NCBI GenBank assembly: GCA_035693785.1 | Contig: DASSFZ010000505.1 | Span: 1-12,639 of the forward strand | Direction: 5' to 3' | DNA length: 12,639 nucleotides | DNA from: DASSFZ01 sp035693785 | Lineage (GTDB): Bacteria > Chloroflexota > Anaerolineae > Fen-1058 | Shown here: piece after piece, positions 7,980-12,639 of the stretch | Numbering within the stretch: the first letter of the stretch is position 1 | Layout: every line of letters starts with the position of its first letter | The notes under the pieces: model-generated | Told to the model about the DNA's origin: nothing | Database searches by the model: none | Seen by the model: the letters and a program-made list of their open reading frames with translations, nothing else | Program-made: the position numbers and the translations under genes

Positions 7980-8008
7980 TTGACTTCCCCGATCAACGAT
8001 GTTATGAT
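7980..8008 (+). promoter_or_regulatory. Sigma-70 type promoter facing the Thr/Pro-rich gene
   Basis: TTGACT (7980-7985), a 17-bp spacer and TATGAT (8003-8008). The predicted transcript start near 8015 leaves about 240 nt before the next start codon at 8256. The two divergent -35 boxes are 38 bp apart, room for a shared regulator, but no clear operator is visible there. Confidence 0.75.
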
Positions 8009-8014
8009 TCGCGC

Positions 8015-8255
8015 GCTTCGGCTCCCAGGCAGTCTCCCTCTTCCGTGTTGATGAGCCGATTGGCCTGCTCCTCATCGCAGACGCCAACGACGCGCAGAGA
8101 GGCCGCGCAGCTCAGGAATCGCCGCGGCCTCCGTGTGCCGTCGGCCTCTGCGGCGAGACCAACACCAGTACAGCCGGGCTAAGTAGATCGGCGTTTGGTC
8201 ATGCTGAGCGATGTGAAGCATCCGACAGCGGCCGATACGAGCGCGAGGAGACGCG
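8015..8255 (+). ncRNA. Long structured leader or candidate non-coding RNA
   Basis: This gene-free stretch follows a strong promoter. GAGGCCGCG (8099-8107) pairs perfectly with CGCGGCCTC (8123-8131). The second arm can instead pair, as CGCCGCGGCC (8120-8129), with GGCC-TCT-GCGGCG (8143-8155). The two hairpins exclude each other, as in attenuators or riboswitches. I do not recognise a known riboswitch, SRP RNA, 6S RNA or tmRNA motif. It could equally be a free small RNA, or GC-rich sequence with chance pairing. Confidence 0.35.
8199..8225. repeat. Short dispersed-repeat-like element (TCATGCTGAGCG type)
   Basis: TCATGCTGAGCGATGTGAAG then CATCC, with ATGCT (8201-8205) able to pair with AGCAT (8217-8221). 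It resembles the TCATGCTGAGCG...GAAGCATC repeats scattered between genes of Chloroflexota and other environmental bacteria, and shares CTGAGCGA with the element at 8796-8866. The family link is from memory. Confidence 0.45.
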
Positions 8256-8777
8256 ATGAACTGGCTGGCAGACGTGCCAGAAAGCCGGCGGAGGCGCTAC
8301 CTGATCTTGATCAGCATCATCATCGCCGCCGGAATCTGCTATTGCGCTGGGATAGCCGCCTTACTGTTCGCTCCCTCAAATCAGACGATCATGGCCACAT
8401 TCACGCCGACGGCCACGCCGTCCCCGACCGCGCCAGGCGCGACTCCATTGCCGACCCGTACGCTGCCTCCGTCGCCGACGCAGTTCAACACGCCGACCTT
8501 CACGCCCACGTCGACCCCGACGGCCACGCCGACGCCAAGCCCGACGAGTACCGCAACACCGACACCGACGGCCACGCAGGTCTCTCCGACGCCGACGGCA
8601 ACTGGAACGGAGGCGCCGACAGCGACGCCAACGCCGACATCGACCTTCACGCTCACACCGACACCGGAGATCACAGACACTTTCACGCCAACGCCTACCG
8701 ACACGGAGACGCCCACGCCGACCGAGACGCCTACGCCGACCGAGACGCCCACGCCGACCGAGACGCCTACGCCATAG
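8256..8777 (+). CDS. Single-pass membrane protein with Thr/Pro-rich repeat tail
   Basis: A 173-residue protein. A short N-terminus with RRRR (11-14) precedes one membrane helix (about 15-38), which by the positive-inside rule puts the C-terminus outside. Nearly all the rest (about 48-173) is Thr/Pro with Ser, Ala and Glu, ending in ETPTPT repeats. Such tails in Chloroflexota usually act as extended, probably glycosylated linkers before a folded surface domain. Here the tail simply ends, with no cargo domain. The last 72 bases are four 18-bp units (from 8706). The start is supported by GAGGAG 5 nt before the ATG. A promoter and structured leader lie upstream. The function is unknown: a wall spacer, or a linker that has lost its domain. 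The repeat makes long false reading frames on both strands. Confidence 0.72.
   Translation: MNWLADVPESRRRRYLILISIIIAAGICYCAGIAALLFAPSNQTIMATFTPTATPSPTAPGATPLPTRTLPPSPTQFNTPTFTPTSTPTATPTPSPTSTATPTPTATQVSPTPTATGTEAPTATPTPTSTFTLTPTPEITDTFTPTPTDTETPTPTETPTPTETPTPTETPTP
8706..8777 (+). repeat. 18-bp tandem repeat, 4 copies, coding ETPTPT
   Basis: Units start at 8706, 8724, 8742 and 8760, following GAGACGCC(C/T)ACGCCGACC; the last ends in the TAG stop. The first proline codon alternates CCC, CCT, CCC, CCT. The pattern therefore repeats at 36 bp, suggesting one duplication of a two-unit block. Confidence 0.85.
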
Positions 8778-8795
8778 CACAAGAGCACATGGCCG

Positions 8796-8866
8796 CATTC
8801 TGAGCGAAACGCAGTGAGGCCTGCCCCTTCGCAGGCTCAGGGCAAGCTCTGAGCGCAGGCGTAGGG
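8796..8866. repeat. Dispersed-repeat-like element with two hairpins
   Basis: It starts CATTCTGAGCGAAACGCAGT and carries CCTGC (8820-8824) with GCAGG (8831-8835), and GCTCAG (8835-8840) with CTGAGC (8849-8854). It resembles the CTTCG..GGCTCAGG..CTCTGAGCG repeats common between genes in Chloroflexota (from memory). It fills the space between the Thr/Pro gene and the first M42 gene and could reduce read-through, though it lacks a U-tract. Confidence 0.5.
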
Positions 8867-8921
8867 TCAAAGGATGCCTGTCGCTCCTGCGCGTTCGAAA
8901 CACCATCCGACCCGGAACTCG

Positions 8922-9971
8922 ATGAACCTGACTCAACTCATCAAGAAACTGTCTGAGACAACCGGCATCTCCGGCCACGAGGCTGCCATCCGACAAGTGA
9001 TCGGCGAGGAACTCGGCCGCTGCGCCGACGAGGTGCACGTCGACAAGATGGGGAATCTAGTGGCGCTGAAGCGCGGAACAGGCCGGCGTCCCCGCCGGCG
9101 CATCCTGCTCGCCGCGCATATGGACGAGATCGGCCTGATGGTCGGCGGCATCGACAAGGGCTTCCTTCGCGTCGAGCGCGTGGGCGGCGTCGATCCGCGC
9201 GTGATGCTCGCACAGGAGGTCGTCGTCCACGGCCGGCGCGACCTGCCGGGGGTGATCGCCTCGCTGCCGCCGCACCTGCAAGCTGACGCCGACAAAGACA
9301 AGACCGTTCCCGTCGACAAGCTGTGGGTCGACGCAGGTTTGAGTGAAGCGCAAGCCCGGCGGCTGGTGCGCGTCGGCGATCTGGTGTCGATTCGGCAGAC
9401 GGTTGTCGAGCTGAAGAACGACCTGCTCGCAGGCAAGGCGTTCGACAATCGCGTATCGGTGGCGGCCATAGCGGCATGTCTCGAAGGGCTGGTCGAGCAT
9501 CAGCATGGCTGGGATGTGATGGCCGTGGCGACGGTGCAGGAAGAGACGACGATGCTCGGCGCGGCGACGAGCGCGTTCAGGCACGCCCCTGACGTTGCCA
9601 TTGCCATAGACGTGACGTTCGGCGCGCAGAACGGATCGAACGACGTCGAGACGTATTCGCTCGGCAAAGGCCCGACGATCATGATCGGCCCGAACGCGCA
9701 TCCTCAGATCGCCGACCGGCTGCGCGACGTCGCCAGACGCATCGAGATGAGCGTCCAGGTCGAGCCGTTACCGGGATCGAGCGGCACCGATGCCTGGGCG
9801 ATACAGGTCGCGCGCGAGGGCGTCCCGTGCGGCATCGTCGGCATCCCGCTGCGCTCGATGCATACGCCGGTCGAGACCGTGTCGCTGAAAGACGTCGAGC
9901 GTGCGGGTCGACTGCTCGCCGCGTTCATCGCCGACCTGGACGAGGCGTTCTACAAGTCGCTGACGGATTAG
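8922..9971 (+). CDS. M42 family metallo-aminopeptidase, copy 1
   Basis: This 349-residue cytoplasmic peptidase belongs to the TET/deblocking/glutamyl-aminopeptidase family. Those are dinuclear metal enzymes, usually dodecameric, that trim N-terminal residues from short peptides. The expected residues are all present: H66 and D68 (LAAHMDEIGLM), D175 (GKAFDNR), the catalytic base E207 and ligand E208 (TVQEETTMLGA), D230 (AIDVT) and H314 (MHTPVE). The PDZ-like insertion that serves oligomer assembly lies at about 75-165. GSSGTDAWAIQ is at 285-295. The ATG at 8922 is chosen because MNLTQLIKKLSETTGISGHE aligns with the start of copy 2 and gives the same length; an ATG at 8874 would add 16 residues from repeat-like DNA. 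The TAG stop lies in the first bases of a repeat. Substrate preference is not readable. Confidence 0.9.
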   Translation: MNLTQLIKKLSETTGISGHEAAIRQVIGEELGRCADEVHVDKMGNLVALKRGTGRRPRRRILLAAHMDEIGLMVGGIDKGFLRVERVGGVDPRVMLAQEVVVHGRRDLPGVIASLPPHLQADADKDKTVPVDKLWVDAGLSEAQARRLVRVGDLVSIRQTVVELKNDLLAGKAFDNRVSVAAIAACLEGLVEHQHGWDVMAVATVQEETTMLGAATSAFRHAPDVAIAIDVTFGAQNGSNDVETYSLGKGPTIMIGPNAHPQIADRLRDVARRIEMSVQVEPLPGSSGTDAWAIQVAREGVPCGIVGIPLRSMHTPVETVSLKDVERAGRLLAAFIADLDEAFYKSLTD

Positions 9972-10070
9972 TAATTGGAGATTAGTAATTAGAGATTGGT
10001 GAGCAGTGACCACGGATTACCAATTACCAATAACTGATCACTGATTACTGATCACTGATTACTGATAACC
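9966..10070. repeat. AT-rich repeat block with 14-bp tandem units
   Basis: GGATTAGTAATTGG-type sequence on the left and its inverse CCAATTACCAATAACTGATC on the right make a poorly ordered palindrome (GTAATTGG at 9971-9978, CCAATTAC at 10020-10027). Within it CTGATCACTGATTA is repeated at 10034-10047 and 10048-10061, followed by CTGATAA. It is sharply AT-rich against the genes on both sides. It overlaps the stop codon of M42 copy 1, and 11 bases match 1752-1762. Confidence 0.75.
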
Positions 10071-10096
10071 GGTCCCAGATCGTACAATACCAGGCC

Positions 10097-11146
10097 ATGA
10101 CCATCACCTCTTATCTTCGAGAACTCTCCGAAGCAGCCGGCGTGCCCGGCGACGAGCGCGCCGTGCGCAAGATGATCGAGGATGCCGTCCGCGATCACGT
10201 CGACGAGATGCGCGTGGATACGCTGGGCAACCTCCTTGCGCTCAAAAGAGCGCGTCGGGACAAGGGCCGCCCGATGCGCGTGATGATCGACGCGCACATG
10301 GACGAAGTCGGGTTCATGATTGTCGGGCACACGGGGGACGGCGGGCTGAAGTTCCGCGCGGTAGGCTCACTCGATCCGCGCATCTTGCCCGGTAAGGTCG
10401 TGTCGGTCGGGCCCGACCGCATTCCCGGCGTGATCGGCGTGAAGCCCATGCATCTTGCCAGAGACACGAGCGCCGTGCAACAGATCGATGCGCTGGTCAT
10501 CGACATTGGCGCGAGCAGCAAGGAGCAGGCCGAGGACGCGGCGAAGGTCGGCACGTACGCGGCGTTCCGCACGCTGTATCGATCCCTCGGCGGGGGGAAG
10601 GTGCTCGGCAAAGCCTTCGACGACCGCGCCGGGTGCGCCGTGCTGATCGACATTCTGCAAGGACCGCGCCTGCCGGTCGACGTGCTGGCCGCCTTCACCG
10701 TGCAGGAAGAAGTTGGGCTGCGCGGGGCGCGCGCGGCGGCCTATGCGCTGAACCCCGACGCGGGTTTCGCGATCGACGTTACGCCCGCCAACGACCTGCC
10801 GCAGCCGGAAGGCGAAGATCGCAGCCCGAACGCGCGCCTCGACGCCGGCCCGGCGATCTACGTCATGACGCGCGGCGACGTGTCCGATCCGCGTTTGGTC
10901 AAGCACGCCTTGGAAGTCGGTGAGAAGCGAGGCATTCCACATCAGATTCGCCAGCCGGGCGCGGGAGGGACGGACGCCGGGGCCATCAACCGATCCCGCG
11001 CCGGCGTGCCGGCCATAGCGATCTCGACGCCCTGCCGCTACATTCACTCGCCGGTGTGTGTCTTGAGCCTGGCTGACTTGCGAAACTGTGCCGATCTGGT
11101 GCGCGAGAGCGTAGCGCAGATGACGCCGCGTGTCCTCAGGCGCTGA
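10097..11146 (+). CDS. M42 family metallo-aminopeptidase, copy 2
   Basis: A 349-residue paralogue of the gene before it. The metal and catalytic set is complete: H67 and D69 (DAHMDEVGFM), D175 (GKAFDDR), E204 and E205 (TVQEEVGLRGA), D227 (AIDVT) and H317 (YIHSPV). Differences from copies 1 and 3: the residue at the conserved Glu position after the last histidine is Cys (HSPVC at 317-321, against HTPVE and HSQSE), and a charged loop (about 231-249, DLPQPEGEDRSPNARLDA) precedes the GPAI strand. GAGGTDAGAIN is at 288-298. The ribosome site is weak (AGG close to the ATG). A possible TACAAT -10 box at 10083-10088 would make the message almost leaderless, but its -35 is poor. The gene is probably active, with a specificity different from its neighbours; that last point is inference. 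Confidence 0.9.
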   Translation: MTITSYLRELSEAAGVPGDERAVRKMIEDAVRDHVDEMRVDTLGNLLALKRARRDKGRPMRVMIDAHMDEVGFMIVGHTGDGGLKFRAVGSLDPRILPGKVVSVGPDRIPGVIGVKPMHLARDTSAVQQIDALVIDIGASSKEQAEDAAKVGTYAAFRTLYRSLGGGKVLGKAFDDRAGCAVLIDILQGPRLPVDVLAAFTVQEEVGLRGARAAAYALNPDAGFAIDVTPANDLPQPEGEDRSPNARLDAGPAIYVMTRGDVSDPRLVKHALEVGEKRGIPHQIRQPGAGGTDAGAINRSRAGVPAIAISTPCRYIHSPVCVLSLADLRNCADLVRESVAQMTPRVLRR

Positions 11147-11163
11147 GAGGCTGCCGAAGAATT

Positions 11164-11231
11164 CACCACAAAGGCACAAAGTCACGAAGAAATGCCAGGT
11201 GATCCTTTGTGCCTTGGTGTCTTGGTGGTTG
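11164..11231. repeat. Inverted repeat, CACAAAGGCACAAAG type
   Basis: AAGGCACAAAG (11171-11181) pairs exactly with CTTTGTGCCTT (11205-11215). The flanks CACCACA (11164-11170) and GGTGTCTTGGTGGTT (11216-11230) extend it imperfectly. This type of hairpin is familiar from intergenic regions of many Chloroflexota, Planctomycetota and Acidobacteriota genomes (recollection). It fills the gap between M42 copies 2 and 3. Confidence 0.7.
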
Positions 11232-11256
11232 ACTTCGGACACGCTCTGAGAGATCT

Positions 11257-11263
11257 AGGGGAG
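11257..11263 (+). promoter_or_regulatory. Ribosome binding site deciding a TTG start
   Basis: AGGGGAG is followed by a 7-nt spacer and TTG at 11271. It is the strongest site in the M42 cluster and supports the unusual start codon. Confidence 0.75.
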
Positions 11264-11270
11264 TGCAGAG

Positions 11271-12269
11271 TTGAAAGACACGATCAGGAAACTCGTTGAG
11301 GCTTACGGCCCGTCCGGGTTCGAAGACCAGATCCGCGATATCATCCGAAAGGAAATCGGCGGCCTGGCCGACTCGGTGCGCGTCAGCTCACTGGGCAGCC
11401 TGATTGCCGTCAAGAAGGGGACGGGCGGCAAGAATGCGAAGCGCGTGATGCTCGCGGCGCACATGGACGAAATCGGCCTGATGGTGACACACATCGACGA
11501 GAAGGGCTACGCACGCGTCACCCATATCGGCGGCATCCGGCCGCTCAACTGCATCGGGCAGCGCGTGCAATTCGCGGACGGCACGATCGGCGTGGTGCTG
11601 GCCGAGCGGCTGGAAGACCCGAGCAAGACGCCGGGCATGGAGCATTTATTTATCGACACCGGCGCACGCAACAGGGCATCGTCGAAGGTGAAGGTGGGCG
11701 ACGCGGCCGGGTTCGTGCAGCCGTTCGTCGACATGGGACAGCGCATAGCCGCCAAGACGATGGACGACCGCATCGGCTGTGCGGTGCAAATCGAGGTGAT
11801 GCGGCGCCTGGCCCGCACGCCGCACGAGGTACACTTCGTGTTCAGCGTGCAGGAGGAGATCGGCCTGATCGGCGCACGCACGGCGGGCTACGAGATTAAC
11901 CCGGACGTCGCGATCGCGATCGACGTGACGCTCACCGGCGACACGCCGAAGGCACTGCCGATGGCCGTCGAGCTGGGCAAAGGCCCGGCGATCAAAGTGC
12001 AGGACGGGATGATGATCGCCCACGCTGGTGTGAAGAACTTGATGATCCGGCGCGCCGAAGAGAGCAAAACGCCGTACCAGTTGGAGATCCTGCGCGCCGG
12101 CTCGACCGACGCAGCCGCGATCCAGCTCGCGCGCGAGGGCGTACCCAGCGGCTGCGTGTCGATCCCATGTCGCTACGTCCACTCGCAGTCGGAGATGGTC
12201 GATACGACCGACGTGCTGCAATGCGTGAACCTGCTGCTAGCCATCCTGCGCAAGCCGATCGAGGTGTAG
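11271..12269 (+). CDS. M42 family metallo-aminopeptidase, copy 3
   Basis: A 332-residue third paralogue, somewhat shorter than the other two. Key residues: H64 and D66 (LAAHMDEIGLM), D165 (KTMDDR), E195 and E196 (SVQEEIGLIGA), D218 (AIDVT) and H304 (RYVHSQSE). The PDZ-like insertion is at about 75-150. GSTDAAAIQLAREG at 277-290 matches the substrate-pocket region. Its text looks closer to the common FrvX/YsdC-type bacterial M42 proteins than copies 1 and 2 do. The start is TTG, supported by AGGGGAG at the right distance and by alignment with the paralogues. No good promoter is seen in the 124-nt gap, so it may depend on upstream transcription. A strong stem-loop follows 6 nt after the stop codon. 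Confidence 0.92.
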   Translation: MKDTIRKLVEAYGPSGFEDQIRDIIRKEIGGLADSVRVSSLGSLIAVKKGTGGKNAKRVMLAAHMDEIGLMVTHIDEKGYARVTHIGGIRPLNCIGQRVQFADGTIGVVLAERLEDPSKTPGMEHLFIDTGARNRASSKVKVGDAAGFVQPFVDMGQRIAAKTMDDRIGCAVQIEVMRRLARTPHEVHFVFSVQEEIGLIGARTAGYEINPDVAIAIDVTLTGDTPKALPMAVELGKGPAIKVQDGMMIAHAGVKNLMIRRAEESKTPYQLEILRAGSTDAAAIQLAREGVPSGCVSIPCRYVHSQSEMVDTTDVLQCVNLLLAILRKPIEV

Positions 12270-12274
12270 CAGGC

Positions 12275-12309
12275 AAGAAACCGGGTTTCTTGCAGAAACC
12301 CGGTTTCTT
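12275..12309. terminator. 16-bp stem-loop between convergent genes; also a dispersed-repeat-type palindrome
   Basis: AAGAAACCGGGTTTCT (12275-12290), loop TGC, then its exact inverse complement at 12294-12309. Each arm also holds a 7+1+7 palindrome of its own. On the plus strand it ends CTTT; the minus strand ends the same way. The position, 6 nt after the M42 stop and 5 nt past the end of the FG-GAP gene, suits a terminator for both genes. AGAAACCGGGTTTCT repeats are also scattered through cyanobacterial and Chloroflexota genomes, by recollection. Confidence 0.75.
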
Positions 12310-12313
12310 TACT

Positions 12314-12639
12314 CTATGGGACTCCGGCCACGATGTAGGCCCGCCCGGTATCAAGCCCCGCGAAGCTGTTGCCCACCGCCGTGACAAGATAGTCTACTAG
12401 GCCGTCGTCGTTGACATCGCCTACGGCCAGAGCATCCACGCCCAGGTTGTCATTTGCAATTCTCCCGGTGATCGTGCGCATCAGGGAGCCGTCTTTGCCT
12501 GAACGGACGTAAGCTCTGCCACCATCTACGGCGCCCGCGTCCGATGTGTACGCTGCAATGATCAAGTCGGCGTGACCATCCCCATTCACATCGCCGATTC
12601 CTCGTCCAGGTCCCAGGCCATCTCCCCTTGCTTCGGCGT
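12314..12639 (-). CDS. C-terminal end of an FG-GAP (integrin alpha-like) repeat protein, truncated by the window
   Basis: The frame is open from the window edge to the TAG at 12316-12314, showing 107 residues. Two FG-GAP blades are visible, each with a calcium loop: DVNGDGHAD (about 17-25) followed by LIIAAYTS, and DVNDDGLVD (about 74-82) followed by YLVTAVG. GGRAYVRSG and TGRAYIVAG are the matching blade strands. Such proteins are normally secreted or surface-bound beta-propellers used in adhesion or as part of larger surface proteins. The C-terminus ends just after the last blade with no sorting domain. The start, signal peptide and number of blades lie outside the window. An internal GTG at 12589 is not a real start because the FG-GAP pattern continues upstream of it. 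Confidence 0.85.
   Translation of the reverse strand, partial: AEARGDGLGPGRGIGDVNGDGHADLIIAAYTSDAGAVDGGRAYVRSGKDGSLMRTITGRIANDNLGVDALAVGDVNDDGLVDYLVTAVGNSFAGLDTGRAYIVAGVP

Noticed and set aside
8051..8182. 43-codon ATG frame inside the leader
   Set aside because: It has no ribosome site, an unremarkable Arg/Ala/Pro-rich translation and covers the hairpin arms. It might be a leader peptide, but nothing supports that.
8706..8777. Regular repeats suggesting a CRISPR array
   Set aside because: The units are 18 bp, directly adjacent without spacers, and code for ETPTPT.
8195..9038. Overlapping frames on both strands across the Thr/Pro gene (His/Asp-rich, Val/Gly-rich and Arg-rich proteins)
   Set aside because: These are other-frame readings of the ACG/CCG repeats. 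Only the 8256 frame has a ribosome site, a membrane helix and sensible composition.
10059..10088. Possible promoter before M42 copy 2 (TACAAT at 10083-10088)
   Set aside because: The -35 match is poor and lies within the AT-rich repeat, where such strings arise by chance. It is mentioned only as a possibility in the gene entry.
11229..11256. Possible promoter before M42 copy 3 (TTGACT at 11229-11234)
   Set aside because: No acceptable -10 box lies at 16-18 bp, the -35 belongs to the end of a repeat, and the transcript would start almost at the start codon.

Overview
This is a GC-rich bacterial window with no rRNA, tRNA or other direct taxonomic marker. The gene content suggests an environmental Chloroflexota (Anaerolineae-like) genome: a membrane glycosyltransferase with a long extracytoplasmic beta-sandwich tail, a bactofilin, a GAF-PAS-adenylate cyclase, a TgpA-type transglutaminase, an anchored Thr/Pro-rich protein, three M42 peptidases, an FG-GAP protein and many palindromic intergenic repeats. 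The taxonomy is an inference from style, not a proof.

Layout. (1) 1-1744, plus strand: the 3' end of a membrane glycosyltransferase-like gene, then a bactofilin with its own promoter. (2) 1903-7828, minus strand: a TgpA-like transglutaminase, a class III adenylate cyclase and a processive GT2 glycosyltransferase, in that order of transcription. The first two have clear promoters and a strong terminator follows the cyclase, so they look like separate units rather than one operon. (3) 7829-8255: a divergent control region with two good promoters facing away from each other. The plus-strand one makes a leader of about 240 nt with alternative hairpins. (4) 8256-8777, plus: a small single-pass protein with a Thr/Pro repeat tail. 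(5) 8922-12269, plus: three tandem M42 metallo-aminopeptidase paralogues, separated by gaps of 125 and 124 nt that are largely filled with palindromic repeats. (6) 12275-12309: a 16-bp stem-loop between convergent genes, then the C-terminal end of an FG-GAP repeat protein on the minus strand, running off the window.

Most of the window concerns the cell surface or cytoskeleton (glycan synthesis, bactofilin scaffold, membrane transglutaminase, anchored Thr/Pro protein, FG-GAP protein) together with cyclic-nucleotide signalling. The M42 cluster is a separate peptide-degradation module. Four promoters fit the same pattern, TTG(A/T)C(A/C/T), exactly 17 bp, TAT(A/G)(A/C)T, and two of them decide translation starts. 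I see no clear new defence or mobile system. The points most worth checking are the structured leader at 8015-8255, the triplicated M42 genes, the dense and varied palindromic repeats (one lies in-frame inside a coding sequence), and the corrected cyclase start.
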